Shown: positions 49,289-57,830 of the stretch, in pieces
How the letters are laid out: every line of letters starts with the position of its first letter
Numbering within the stretch: position 1 is the first letter of the stretch
NCBI RefSeq assembly: GCF_001894945.1
Contig: NZ_BCXE01000034.1
Span: forward strand, 124,001-188,000
Direction: 5' to 3'
DNA: 64,000 nt
Source of the DNA: Rhodococcus ruber NBRC 15591
Lineage (GTDB): Bacteria > Actinomycetota > Actinomycetes > Mycobacteriales > Mycobacteriaceae
The notes under the pieces: model-generated
Told to the model about the DNA's origin: nothing
What the model saw: the letters and a program-made list of their open reading frames with translations, nothing else
Databases searched by the model: none
Position numbers and translations under genes: made by a program

Positions 49289-50353
49289 ATGACCGTTCCG
49301 TTGTGGTTGTGGGCGGCGGTGCTCGCCGCGATCGTGGCGATGCTGGCCGTGGATCTGTTCGCGCACCGGCGTGCTCACGTGATCGGTGTGCGCGAGGCCG
49401 CAGGCTGGTCGGTGTTCTGGGTCGGTACCGGCGTCGGATTCGGCGCGCTGATCTGGTGGCAGTACGGCTCGGAGTTCGGCCAGCAGTACTTCTCCGGCTA
49501 CCTGATCGAGAAGTCGCTCGCCGTCGACAACGTCTTCGTCTGGGCGATCATCCTGACGTACTTCGCCGTGCCGCGCGAGTACCAGCACCGGGTCCTGTTC
49601 CTCGGCGTGCTCGGCGCCCTGGTGTTCCGGGGTCTGTTCATCGCGGCGGGATCGGTGCTGATCGCGAGCTTCGGCTGGATCCTCTACCTGTTCGCGGCGT
49701 TCCTGCTCTACACCGGCTACCGGATGATCCGGCAGCGCGACGAGCACCTCGATCCCGAGAAGTCCCGGGCGCTACGGCTGTTCCGCCGCCACGTGCCGAT
49801 GACCGACGCCTACCACGGACAGAAGTTGCTCGTCCGTCGCGGGGGTGCGCTGCTGGCCACCCCACTGCTTGCGGTACTCGTCCTCATCGAGATCACCGAC
49901 ATCGTCTTCGCGGTCGACTCGATCCCCGCGATCTTCGCCGTCACGGACGAACCGTTCCTCGTCTTCACCGCCAACGCATTCGCGGTGCTCGGACTGCGGG
50001 CGATGTACTTCCTGCTCGCAGACCTGATCCACCGCTTCGTGTACCTGAAGATCGGGCTGGCTCTGGTGCTGGTGTGGGTGGGCATCAAGATGCTGCTCAA
50101 GATCGACGTGTTCTACATTCCGACGCCGATCTCGCTGGCCGTCGTCGCCACGATCCTGACCGTATCGATCGTCGCCAGCCTGCGCGCCACCCGCGGCCAG
50201 GGCCGTCGCGGCCTCGAAGCGCCCACGACGCCGCCGTTCCGGGTGGCCACGGCCGAGGAGACCGCGGCGCTCGAGCCCGTGTGGCGGCTGCCGGGTGCCC
50301 GGCGGCGCGCGGAGCGGACCGAGCGCGACGACAGCCTCAGCGGTGAGCGGTGA
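49289..50353 (+). CDS. terC: TerC-family integral membrane protein (Mn exporter type)
   Basis: 354 residues from ATG 49289 with GGCTGAAAGGTGG upstream. Multi-pass membrane protein: first helix LWLWAAVLAAIVAMLAVDLF; TerC metal motif in SLAVDNVFVWAIILTYFAVP and in EITDIVFAVDSIPAIFAVT (acidic residues inside the membrane). Members such as Alx/MntP-like TerC export manganese or charge secreted metalloenzymes. Mn-riboswitch control fits manganese export. Arg-rich C-terminal tail; its 3' end overlaps the TetR stop by 17 bases. Confidence 0.9.
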   Translation: MTVPLWLWAAVLAAIVAMLAVDLFAHRRAHVIGVREAAGWSVFWVGTGVGFGALIWWQYGSEFGQQYFSGYLIEKSLAVDNVFVWAIILTYFAVPREYQHRVLFLGVLGALVFRGLFIAAGSVLIASFGWILYLFAAFLLYTGYRMIRQRDEHLDPEKSRALRLFRRHVPMTDAYHGQKLLVRRGGALLATPLLAVLVLIEITDIVFAVDSIPAIFAVTDEPFLVFTANAFAVLGLRAMYFLLADLIHRFVYLKIGLALVLVWVGIKMLLKIDVFYIPTPISLAVVATILTVSIVASLRATRGQGRRGLEAPTTPPFRVATAEETAALEPVWRLPGARRRAERTERDDSLSGER

Positions 50354-50954
50354 ACACGTACTGGCGGGTCGCGGACTCGACGATCTGATCGGGGGTCACG
50401 TCGATCTCCCCGCCGAGCCAGGCGGTCGTGAGCTCGGCGAGACCCCCGACGAACAGGAGCGCGGCGATCTGATCGTGGGGCGGCTGCAGGGCGCGGTCGC
50501 CCCACAGTTCGCGGGATTCCACGGCGACGAGGCCGGCGAACTGGCGCAGCAGTTCCCGGCGGCGGACGCGCACGGGCTCGGACCCGGTGGACTCGACGAC
50601 GGCGACCCGGCCCTTGCGGGGATCGTCGGTCAGGACCGCGACGAACGCGGCGATGGCGGCGCGGGCCCGCTCCTCCGGTCCGCGCTCGGATTCGGCGAGT
50701 GCGGCCAGCGCGCGCTCCCGGATCTCGTCGGCGATCCGCTCGACGACGCACACGAGCAGCTCGTCCCGGCCGGAGAAACTCTCGTAGAAGTACCGTTCGG
50801 TGAGCCCGGCCTCCTGGCAGATCGCGGTCATGGTGGCACGGTCGCCACCGTCGCGGCCGAACACCGTCAGACCGGCCTCGAGCAACTGCTCGCGGCGGTC
50901 GGCGGTGCGCTGCTCGGCGCTCTTTCCGCGGTACTGACGACTGGGCCGGTCCAT
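50337..50954 (-). CDS. TetR-family regulator divergent from a P450
   Basis: 205 residues from ATG 50954. HTH: RREQLLEAGLTVFGRDGGDR, ATMTAICQEAGLTERYFYES and FSGRDELLVCV. The C-terminal part DDPRKGRVAVVESTGSEPVR is typical of TetR proteins next to P450 or acyl-CoA genes in mycolata. Likely represses itself and CYP through the palindromes between them. Confidence 0.88.
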   Translation of the reverse strand: MDRPSRQYRGKSAEQRTADRREQLLEAGLTVFGRDGGDRATMTAICQEAGLTERYFYESFSGRDELLVCVVERIADEIRERALAALAESERGPEERARAAIAAFVAVLTDDPRKGRVAVVESTGSEPVRVRRRELLRQFAGLVAVESRELWGDRALQPPHDQIAALLFVGGLAELTTAWLGGEIDVTPDQIVESATRQYVFTAHR

Positions 50955-50969
50955 AGTCGAATCTTGACA

Positions 50970-51019
50970 GATCACGGCCTGTGATCCACGCTACAGTCAA
51001 TTGACAGAGCTTCATGTCA
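50970..51019. promoter_or_regulatory. Operators in the TetR-P450 divergent region
   Basis: Three inverted repeats in 50 bases: GATCAC-GGCCT-GTGATC (50970-50986), the perfect 10-bp GTCAATTGAC (50996-51005), and TGACA...TGTCA (51002-51006/51015-51019). All lie 28-77 bases upstream of the P450 start and 16-65 from the TetR start. Confidence 0.55.
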
Positions 51020-51046
51020 GATACGGTCCGACGAATCGGAGACCCC

Positions 51047-52396
51047 ATGACGAAAGTGCTCGCACCCTCCCCGCCCGGTCTGACCGCCGTTCCCGGGGAC
51101 GCCGGCCTGCCGTACGTCGGGTACGCCCTCGACTACATGCGCAACCCGCTGAGGGCCTACGACCGGCGCTACCGCGAACACGGGCCGGTGTCCTGGTTCC
51201 GGTTCGCGGGCCGGCCCTGGGTGGTGCTGCTCGGCCCCGACGCCTGCGGCGCCGCGCTGCAGAACCGCGACCGGGCACTCGCGAACGGTCCGGGCTGGCG
51301 CACCCTCATCGGCCCGTTCTTCGATCGCGGCCTGATGCTGCTCGACGGCGACGAGCACCGCACGCACCGCCGGATCATGCAACAGGCCTTCACCCGGGAC
51401 CGCCTCGCCCGGTACACGGACTCGATGCAGCCCGCGATCGCCCGGGCCCTCGACTCGTGGACGCCGAGCGAGGACTTCCGCGCCTACCCGGCGCTCAAGG
51501 AACTCACGCTCGGGCTCGCCACCTCGATCTTCATGGGCGGCGCCGAGGGCTCGTCGGCCACGGAGATGGCCGAGGTGAACAAGGCCTTCATCGGGTGCGT
51601 GCAGGCGGCCACCGCGATCGTGCGCTACCCCCTGCCCGGAACCCGCTGGCGCCGTGGCGTGGTGGGCCGTCGCCGGCTCGAGGAGTTCTTCCGGCGCTAC
51701 CTGCCGGCGCGTCGCGCCGGCGACGGCGACGACCTGTTCACCGCACTGTGTCACGTGGAATCGGAGGACGGCGAACGGTTCTCGGACGAGGACGTCGTCA
51801 ACCACATGATCTTCCTGATGATGGCCGCGCACGACACCTCGACCATCACGCTGTCCACCGTGCTGCAATACCTCGGTCAGTTCCCCCAGTGGCAGCAACT
51901 GTGCCGGGAGGAGTCGCAGGCGCTCGGCACGACGACCCCGACCCTGACGGACCTCGAATCGCTCACCAGCCTGGACCTGGTGATCAAGGAATGCCAGCGG
52001 CTCGTGACGCCGGTGCCCGGCATCGTCCGGTACACCACCGCCGACACCGACATCCTCGGCCACTTCGTGCCGCGCGGCACCCTGATCAACGTCGGGCTGC
52101 ACTACAGCCACCACATGGCCGAGTTATGGCCGGAGCCGGAGAAGTTCGATCCCGGCCGCTTCTCCCCGGAACGCCGCGAGGACCGAGTACACAAGTTCGC
52201 GTGGACGCCGTTCGGCGCCGGAGAGCACCGTTGCCTGGGCATGTACTTCTCCGGCGCCGAGATCAAGACGGTGCTGCACCACCTGCTGCTCGGGTACAGC
52301 TGGCATGTGCCGTCCGATTACGTTGCCCCACTGAACTTCACGTCGCTGCCGTACCCGTCCGACGGGCAGCCGATCACGCTGCGCCGCCTGCGGTGA
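51047..52396 (+). CDS. Cytochrome P450
   Basis: 449 residues from ATG 51047 (an earlier ATG at 51014 lies in the operator). I-helix oxygen-binding motif AAHDTSTIT, ExxR in KECQRLVTPVPG region preceding it, and the heme loop FGAGEHRCLGM with thiolate C396 (FxxGxxxCxG). Soluble class I enzyme needing ferredoxin and reductase, none adjacent. The sequence resembles CYP families used on fatty acids or terpenoids rather than CYP51; substrate unknown. Confidence 0.9.
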   Translation: MTKVLAPSPPGLTAVPGDAGLPYVGYALDYMRNPLRAYDRRYREHGPVSWFRFAGRPWVVLLGPDACGAALQNRDRALANGPGWRTLIGPFFDRGLMLLDGDEHRTHRRIMQQAFTRDRLARYTDSMQPAIARALDSWTPSEDFRAYPALKELTLGLATSIFMGGAEGSSATEMAEVNKAFIGCVQAATAIVRYPLPGTRWRRGVVGRRRLEEFFRRYLPARRAGDGDDLFTALCHVESEDGERFSDEDVVNHMIFLMMAAHDTSTITLSTVLQYLGQFPQWQQLCREESQALGTTTPTLTDLESLTSLDLVIKECQRLVTPVPGIVRYTTADTDILGHFVPRGTLINVGLHYSHHMAELWPEPEKFDPGRFSPERREDRVHKFAWTPFGAGEHRCLGMYFSGAEIKTVLHHLLLGYSWHVPSDYVAPLNFTSLPYPSDGQPITLRRLR

Positions 52397-52411
52397 CGCA
52401 GACTGCGGGGG

Positions 52412-53629
52412 TCAGACGCGGCCCTTGACCATTCCGTGCCAGTACATCGCCGGCAGGCCGTAGCGCTTGAGCAGCCACATGTCGCGGCGATCCTTGGTGG
52501 TGTCGATGACCGGAATGCTCGGGGACGGCTCGAGCTCGTAGTCGAACTCCGCGAGCATCATCTTGTCCCGGGCGGTGACGAACGGGCAGGACGAGTACCC
52601 GTCGTAGCTCTTGCGCTTGCCGACCCCGCGCATCTCGGCGACCAGGTTGGCGACGAGGACGGGCGCCTGCTTGCGGACGGCGGCGCCGGTCTTCGACGTC
52701 GGCAGGTCCGCGACGTCGCCGAGCGCGAACACGTTGGGGTACCGGCGGTGCTGAAGCGTGTGCTTGTCGACCTCGACGTACCCGAAGGGGCTCGCCGGGT
52801 TGGCGAGCGGGCTCGCCGCGACCCAGCCGGGCGCGCGCTGCGGAGGCACGGCGTGGAGCATGTCGAACCCGACGATCTCCTCGTCTCCGGTGGCGTTGTT
52901 CACGATCGTCGCCTTGCGCGACGCCCCGTCGAGCGCGGTCATCTCCGAGCTCAGGCGCACCTCGATGCCGTACCGCGCGGCGACCCCCTCGAGGGTCCGC
53001 CGCCAGGACGGGATGCCGAACATCGAGTCACCGGGCAGGACGAGGATGACGCGGATCCCGTCCAGCAGGCCCTGCCGCCGCCAGTAGTCGGAGGCGATGT
53101 AGGCGATCTTCTGCGGCGCGCCGGCGCACTTGATCGGTCCCGCCGGCTGCGTGAAGATCGCCGTGCCGGAGCGCATGTTGCGGATCAGCTCCCACGTGTA
53201 GGGGGCGTACCGCGGGGAGTAGTTGCTCGAGACGGCACCGTGCCCGACGGCGTCGGCGAGGCCCGGCACACCGTCCCAGTCGAGGTGCAGTCCGGTGGCG
53301 AGCACCAGATAGTCGTAGCCGACGACGGTCCCGCGGTCGGTCGTGACGGTCTGCGCGTCGGGGTCGACGGCGGTCGCGGCGGCCCGGATCCACCGGACGC
53401 CCTTGGGGATCAGCTTCTCCTCGGCTCGGCGGGTCTCGTCCAGCGACGCCTGGCCTCCGCCGACGAGGGTCCACAGGGGCTGGTACCAGTGCTCGTCGGA
53501 GGGCTCGATCACCGCGATGTCGGTGACGCCGGCCCGGCGCAGGCGCGCAGCGGTCGCGATTCCGGCCGTGCCACCTCCGACGACGAGTACTCGATGTCGC
53601 GCGGCACCGTTGCCTGAATGGAGCGACAT
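52412..53629 (-). CDS. sqr: Sulfide:quinone oxidoreductase (SQR, two-Cys type)
   Basis: 405 residues from ATG 53629. FAD-binding VLVVGGGTAGIATAARLRRA and VFALGDVADLPTSKTGAAV; quinone/sulfide region with redox cysteines C168 (GPIKCAGAPQK) and C348 (YSSCPFVTARD), lacking the third Cys of type I SQRs, so it resembles the type II/human SQOR group. Oxidises H2S to persulfide or polysulfide at the membrane and passes electrons to menaquinone. Preceded by two CsoR/CstR-type operators; no persulfide dioxygenase or rhodanese gene nearby. Confidence 0.85.
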   Translation of the reverse strand: MSLHSGNGAARHRVLVVGGGTAGIATAARLRRAGVTDIAVIEPSDEHWYQPLWTLVGGGQASLDETRRAEEKLIPKGVRWIRAAATAVDPDAQTVTTDRGTVVGYDYLVLATGLHLDWDGVPGLADAVGHGAVSSNYSPRYAPYTWELIRNMRSGTAIFTQPAGPIKCAGAPQKIAYIASDYWRRQGLLDGIRVILVLPGDSMFGIPSWRRTLEGVAARYGIEVRLSSEMTALDGASRKATIVNNATGDEEIVGFDMLHAVPPQRAPGWVAASPLANPASPFGYVEVDKHTLQHRRYPNVFALGDVADLPTSKTGAAVRKQAPVLVANLVAEMRGVGKRKSYDGYSSCPFVTARDKMMLAEFDYELEPSPSIPVIDTTKDRRDMWLLKRYGLPAMYWHGMVKGRV

Positions 53630-53691
53630 GTGAACAGTCCTTTCCGTCCGTGACGCAGGCGCGGACGCGGGCTGGGCCTCCACGCCCCTAG

Positions 53692-53707
53692 ATACCCGGT
53701 GGGGTAT
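53692..53707. promoter_or_regulatory. CsoR/CstR-type operator, site 1
   Basis: ATACCC-GGTG-GGGTAT, a perfect inverted repeat 63-78 bases upstream of the sqr start. Same layout as CstR sites (ATACCCNNNNGGGTAT-like) that sense persulfide, and as copper-sensing CsoR sites. Confidence 0.65.
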
Positions 53708-53745
53708 TCACCGACGACTGTAGGCGCGCGGCGTCGGCTCTTCAA

Positions 53746-53761
53746 GTACCCCGGCGGGTAT
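53746..53761. promoter_or_regulatory. CsoR/CstR-type operator, site 2
   Basis: GTACCC-CGGC-GGGTAT, one mismatch from a perfect palindrome, 54 bases from site 1. The pair suggests cooperative binding, as in S. aureus CstR. Confidence 0.55.
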
Positions 53762-53820
53762 TTCCGCCCGCTGAAGGTCCCTGCTTTCCGGGACCTTCGT
53801 CCCGGCCGGGCGGACCACGG

Positions 53821-53870
53821 CCCACCGACCGGGGCCCACCGACCGGGGCCCACCGACCGGGGCCCACCGA
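53821..53870. repeat. 14-bp tandem repeat CCCACCGACCGGGG
   Basis: Three exact head-to-tail copies (53821-53862) followed by a degenerate fourth (CCCACCGATTGGG). Between sqr and the E1-fusion gene, ending 11 bases before that gene's stop codon. Copy number probably varies between strains. Confidence 0.9.
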
Positions 53871-53880
53871 TTGGGCGCCG

Positions 53881-55989
53881 CTACTCGGCGGCCGCGCTGA
53901 CGACGTCGTCCTCGGACAGCAGCACCTCGGCCGCCGCCGGGCCGAGCGGCACGAAACTGTCCCGGCTGGTGACCCGCGAGATCCGGCCCCGGTAGCCCGC
54001 GTCCACCAGCGCGGTGACCACCGCCTCCGACACCCCGCCGCTGCGCCGCGTCTCGTCCACCACCAGCACGCGCGGGAAGGACTGTGCGCACGCGAGGAGT
54101 TCCGCCAGCGGCAGCGGGGCCAGCCACTGCAGGTCCAGCACCGCGGCCTGCACACCGCGCGCCGACAGCCGACGAGCCGCACGCAGGCTCATCCGGACGC
54201 CGTTGCCGAACGTCACGAGCAGCACGTCCTCGCCCGTGCCGTACACCCGCACCGAACCGGGCTGTACCGCAACGGAATCGGGCGGCTCACGCCACAGCCC
54301 GTCGCCCTCGTCGTACAGGTCGCGTTCGTGGTACAGCGCGATCGGCTCGAGAAACACGCACACCCGGCCCTCGCTGCGCGCGAGGTGCACGCAACTGCGC
54401 AGCAGTGCCCCGGCGACCGACGGGCGGCTCGGCACCGCGAGCACCAGACCGGGGATGTCGCGCAGCACCGCGACGGAGTTGTCGTTGTGGAAGTGCCCAC
54501 CGAACCCCCGTTGGTAGGCGAGGCCGGCGATGCGCACCACCATCGGGTTGCGGAAGCGGCCGTCGGAGAAGAACATCAGGCTCGCCGCCTCGCCGCGCAA
54601 CTGGTCCTCGGCGTTGTGCAGGTAGGCCAGGTACTGGATCTCCGGAATCGGCAGCAGGCCCGTCACCGCGAATCCCAGTGCCGTGCCGAGGATCGTCTGC
54701 TCGTCGAGGACGGTATCGAAGACGCGCCGCGGCCCGAATCGGCGGAGCAGGCCACGCGTGAGGCCGTACACCCCGCCCTTCTCGGCCACGTCCTCCCCGA
54801 ACACGAACGATTCCGGGATCTCGTCGAGAATTCCGGCGAGCGCGCCGTTCACGGCCTGGGCGAGCGTGCAGGGCTCCGTCGTCGCGGGCTCCGGCCCGTC
54901 CGGAACCCGGTGCCGGCCGTGCATGTGCAGCGGCCGCATCACCTCGGCGGCCGACCCCAGCCGGGGGGCATCCGCGACGGCGTCCACCTCCGCGGCGACG
55001 ACGGCGCGCACCGCCTCGTATCGTTCGAGCACCTGTGCGGGGGTGAGCGTTCCGTGGTCGACGAGGACACGTGCGGTGGCCAGCAACGGATCCTGGGCGT
55101 AGTCGGCGGCGATCTCCTCGCGGCTGCGGTACGCGGTCTCGGCGTCGGAGCCGGCGTGGCCGAGGAACCGTACCGCCCTCAGATGCAGCACGGCCGGTGC
55201 GCGTGCGGTCCGGACGGCGACGAGCAGGTCCGCGACGGCCGCGAGCACCCCGACCGGGTCCGCGCCGTCGGCCGCGCGGTAGCTCACCCCCGGGTACGAC
55301 GAGAGGGCCCGTTCCGTCCAGCCCTCCGGCGTGCGGACACTGATGCCGAGCCCGTTGTCCTCGCACACGAACAGCAGCGGCAGCGGCAGGCCCCGGTACG
55401 CGCAGTAGGCAGCCGCATTGAGCGCACCGACCGCGGTGGAATGGTTGGCGGAGGCGTCCCCGAAGCTGCACAGCACCACCGAATCCGCGGGCCACGGGCA
55501 CTGCAGGCCCAACCGGGACGCGCGGGCGAGGGCGAACGCCGCCCCCACCGCGCGCGGCAGATGGGACGCGATCGTCGAGGTCTGCGGGAGGATGTTCAAC
55601 TCGGCGTTGCCGAACACCTTGTGCCGGCCGCCGGAGATCGGATCGAGCGTCGAGGCGGCGCACCCGGCGAGCACGTCCCGCACCGGCGTCGTGCCCGGCA
55701 CCTGGGCCGCCCGCGCGGCGTAGAAGGCACCCGACCGGTAATGCAGCAGCGCCGGATCGGTGACCCGCGACAGCAGCCCCAGCGCGGCGTTCGCCTCGTG
55801 GCCGGACGAACCGATGGTGTAGAACCCGGCACCGCGTCGCTGCATCTCGCGGGCCGCGAAGTCGAGGTGACGGGACTGCAGTTGCGCGTCGAAGTACCGC
55901 AGCACCGGTTCGTTCGACGCCTGCCCGGCCCCGGCGCTCCAGCCGCGGACGGTGGCGGTGAAGTACTCGTCGAGCGGCTCGGCCGTCAT
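53881..55989 (-). CDS. Fused E1 alpha-beta 2-oxoacid dehydrogenase
   Basis: 702 residues from ATG 55989. Residues 1-330 are an E1 alpha with thiamine motif GDASANHSTAVGALNAAAYC ... FVCEDNG; residues from about 380 are an E1 beta (ESFVFGEDVAEKGGVYGLTR, LLPIPEIQYLAYLHNAEDQL, and a transketolase C-domain ending LVVDETRRSGG). Joined alpha-beta E1s occur in some actinobacteria, often for branched-chain 2-oxoacids. No E2 or E3 lies next to it, so it must borrow them or act alone as a decarboxylase. Divergent from the HAAS gene with an operator between. Confidence 0.88.
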   Translation of the reverse strand: MTAEPLDEYFTATVRGWSAGAGQASNEPVLRYFDAQLQSRHLDFAAREMQRRGAGFYTIGSSGHEANAALGLLSRVTDPALLHYRSGAFYAARAAQVPGTTPVRDVLAGCAASTLDPISGGRHKVFGNAELNILPQTSTIASHLPRAVGAAFALARASRLGLQCPWPADSVVLCSFGDASANHSTAVGALNAAAYCAYRGLPLPLLFVCEDNGLGISVRTPEGWTERALSSYPGVSYRAADGADPVGVLAAVADLLVAVRTARAPAVLHLRAVRFLGHAGSDAETAYRSREEIAADYAQDPLLATARVLVDHGTLTPAQVLERYEAVRAVVAAEVDAVADAPRLGSAAEVMRPLHMHGRHRVPDGPEPATTEPCTLAQAVNGALAGILDEIPESFVFGEDVAEKGGVYGLTRGLLRRFGPRRVFDTVLDEQTILGTALGFAVTGLLPIPEIQYLAYLHNAEDQLRGEAASLMFFSDGRFRNPMVVRIAGLAYQRGFGGHFHNDNSVAVLRDIPGLVLAVPSRPSVAGALLRSCVHLARSEGRVCVFLEPIALYHERDLYDEGDGLWREPPDSVAVQPGSVRVYGTGEDVLLVTFGNGVRMSLRAARRLSARGVQAAVLDLQWLAPLPLAELLACAQSFPRVLVVDETRRSGGVSEAVVTALVDAGYRGRISRVTSRDSFVPLGPAAAEVLLSEDDVVSAAAE

Positions 55990-56023
55990 CGCGCTGCCCC
56001 ACACCCTCGCAGGTCCTGCCCAA

Positions 56024-56043
56024 TACTGTGTACCGGCACAGTA
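56024..56043. promoter_or_regulatory. Inverted repeat TACTGTG-N6-CACAGTA
   Basis: Perfect 7-bp arms with a TACCGG spacer, 34 bases upstream of the E1-fusion start and 74 bases before the HAAS gene. In HAAS-type loci a PadR regulator usually sits next door and binds similar ATG/CAT-type palindromes; none is present here, so the cognate regulator is unknown. Confidence 0.5.
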
Positions 56044-56117
56044 CCGCCCGGCCCCGGGCGGCGCGGGTCGTCGCGCCGGCCGCTCGCGGGCCGGCACCGA
56101 ACGAAAGGAACACCGGG

Positions 56118-57092
56118 ATGTCCACCCGCCTCACCGACGGGGAACTCGTCGAGCGGTACCTGCACGCCGTCCTCGTCCACCTGCCCCGGTCCCGGCGCGC
56201 CGAGGTGGCCGCCGACCTGCGCCGTCGCCTCGAGGACGCCGGTGCCGAGCACGAGACGCGTGCGGTGCTCGCCGACCTGGGGTCCCCGGAGGATCTCGCC
56301 CGCACCTACCGGGGCGCGCCGCGGCACCTGATCGGCCCGAGGTTCTACGACACCTATCTGCGGGTGCTGTGGCCCGTCGTCGGCGTGGTGGCGGCGGTGC
56401 TCGGCGGTCTGACCCTGCTCGCCGCCCTGACCGAGGCCACCGACCCCGCGGCCGCGCCCCTCGACGGCGCCGACGTCGTGTGGGACGCGATCGATGCGGC
56501 CCTGACCGGCGGTGTGTACGCCGCCTTCTGGGTGACCGTCGTGTTCGCGGTGATCGAACGCACCGCGCCCGCCGGCACGGATCTCGGGCGGTGGGATCCG
56601 GACGATCTGCCCGCGGTGCCGCACGGCCGGGAGATCCCGGTCGGGGAGGCGGTCGCGGAACTGGTGTTCGCGGTGGTCGTGCTGATCGGGGTGGCCGGTC
56701 TGTCCCCGTCGCTGGCGCCGTCGTTCTTCGGTGCCGGGTACGAGGCGCTCGACCCCAGTTTCACCGACCGGCTGGTGCCCGCGATGGTGGCCGTCGCGGT
56801 GCTGTGGGTGGTCTCGGCGAGCGTCGCGCTGGCCGTGCGCAGCTGGACGACGGTCGTCACCGCACTGTCGGTGGTCTCCGACCTGCTCGCTGTCGCGGTG
56901 GCCACGGCCGTGCTCGTGCACCGGCCGTACTTCTCCCCGCAGTTCCTGTCCGACCTGCGCGAGCGCGCGGGCTCGGACCTGACGGCTCAGCTGAACCTCG
57001 CCGTCGGCATCGTGTGCATCGTGGTGATCGTCGCCTCGGCGGTCGGGGTGGTGACGGCGGTCCGCAAGCACGTCGCGCACCGCCGCGCCTGA
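56118..57092 (+). CDS. HAAS-domain multi-pass membrane protein
   Basis: 324 residues from ATG 56118, ribosome site AAGGA. The N-terminal 65 residues (LVERYLHAVLVHLPRSRRAE, VAADLRRRLEDAG, AVLADLGSPEDLARTYR) form a HAAS signalling helix bundle usually fused to, or encoded with, PadR-regulated transporters. It is followed by about six transmembrane helices (VVGVVAAVLGGLTLLAALTE, AVLWVVSASVALAV, LNLAVGIVCIVVIVASAVGV). Role in membrane-stress signalling is inferred from the family. Confidence 0.8.
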   Translation: MSTRLTDGELVERYLHAVLVHLPRSRRAEVAADLRRRLEDAGAEHETRAVLADLGSPEDLARTYRGAPRHLIGPRFYDTYLRVLWPVVGVVAAVLGGLTLLAALTEATDPAAAPLDGADVVWDAIDAALTGGVYAAFWVTVVFAVIERTAPAGTDLGRWDPDDLPAVPHGREIPVGEAVAELVFAVVVLIGVAGLSPSLAPSFFGAGYEALDPSFTDRLVPAMVAVAVLWVVSASVALAVRSWTTVVTALSVVSDLLAVAVATAVLVHRPYFSPQFLSDLRERAGSDLTAQLNLAVGIVCIVVIVASAVGVVTAVRKHVAHRRA

Positions 57093-57098
57093 GACCGG

Positions 57099-57830
57099 TC
57101 AGCAGGTGGCCAGGACGCCGGCCATCGCATCCTTCTCGTCCGGCGTGATCCACAGTCCGTACTCGGCCTTCACCTCGATCTGCCGGGAGACGTAGGTGCA
57201 GCGGTACTCGGGGTTGGGGGGCAGCCACTGCGCCGCGTCCTTGTCGCCCTTGCCCTGGTTCGTCGGTCCGTCGACGGCAAGGAGGTTCCGGGGATCGTTC
57301 GCGAGATTCTTGCGGGCCTGTGCGTCGAGCAGGCGCGCACCCTTCTCCCACGCGTCCGACAGGGCGACGACGTGATCGATCTGCACCGCCGACGACGTGT
57401 CCACCCCGCGCCGGAAGTAGATCTCCCGGCCCGTGTACGGGTCGTACAGGGTTCCCGCCTCGACGGTGCACTCCTTCGTCACCGGTGCCAGCTTGATGTT
57501 CACCAGATCCCGCTTCAGGACGTCGTTGCGGGTGTCGCAGCCGTTGCGCCCGCCCGCGACGGTCACGTCGTCGGTCCACGCCGGCCCGAACAGCGCACGG
57601 TCGTACCCGCCGGAGGGGTCCGGTTCCCGCACGGCGAGGCTCTTCAGCAGTTCGACCGCCTCGGCGGCGGCGGCCGACGACGGGGCCGGGACGGGCGCCG
57701 ACGTGGACCCGCCGGGACCCGCCTCGTCGCCGCCGTACGTCTGCTGGAGGACGACGAAGGCGACGAAGGCGAGCACGTAGGCGAGCAACCACAACCAGCG
57801 ACGACGACCGGTCGAGTTCGCCGCGGCCAC
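57099..57830 (-). CDS. Membrane-anchored HNH (DUF1524) endonuclease-like protein
   Basis: 243 residues from GTG 57830; the start overlaps the KAS III stop by one base (TAGTG). N-terminal TM or signal segment WLWLLAYVLAFVAFVVLQQT, then a Pro/Ala linker and a DUF1524 HNH domain: VQIDHVVALSDAWEKGA (DH of the HNH finger), NDPRNLLAVDGPTNQGKGDK and PPNPEYRCTYVSRQIEVKA. Anchored outside the cell it may degrade DNA or take part in cell-wall turnover; secreted DUF1524 nucleases are common in actinobacteria. Confidence 0.8.
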   Translation of the reverse strand: MAAANSTGRRRWLWLLAYVLAFVAFVVLQQTYGGDEAGPGGSTSAPVPAPSSAAAAEAVELLKSLAVREPDPSGGYDRALFGPAWTDDVTVAGGRNGCDTRNDVLKRDLVNIKLAPVTKECTVEAGTLYDPYTGREIYFRRGVDTSSAVQIDHVVALSDAWEKGARLLDAQARKNLANDPRNLLAVDGPTNQGKGDKDAAQWLPPNPEYRCTYVSRQIEVKAEYGLWITPDEKDAMAGVLATC

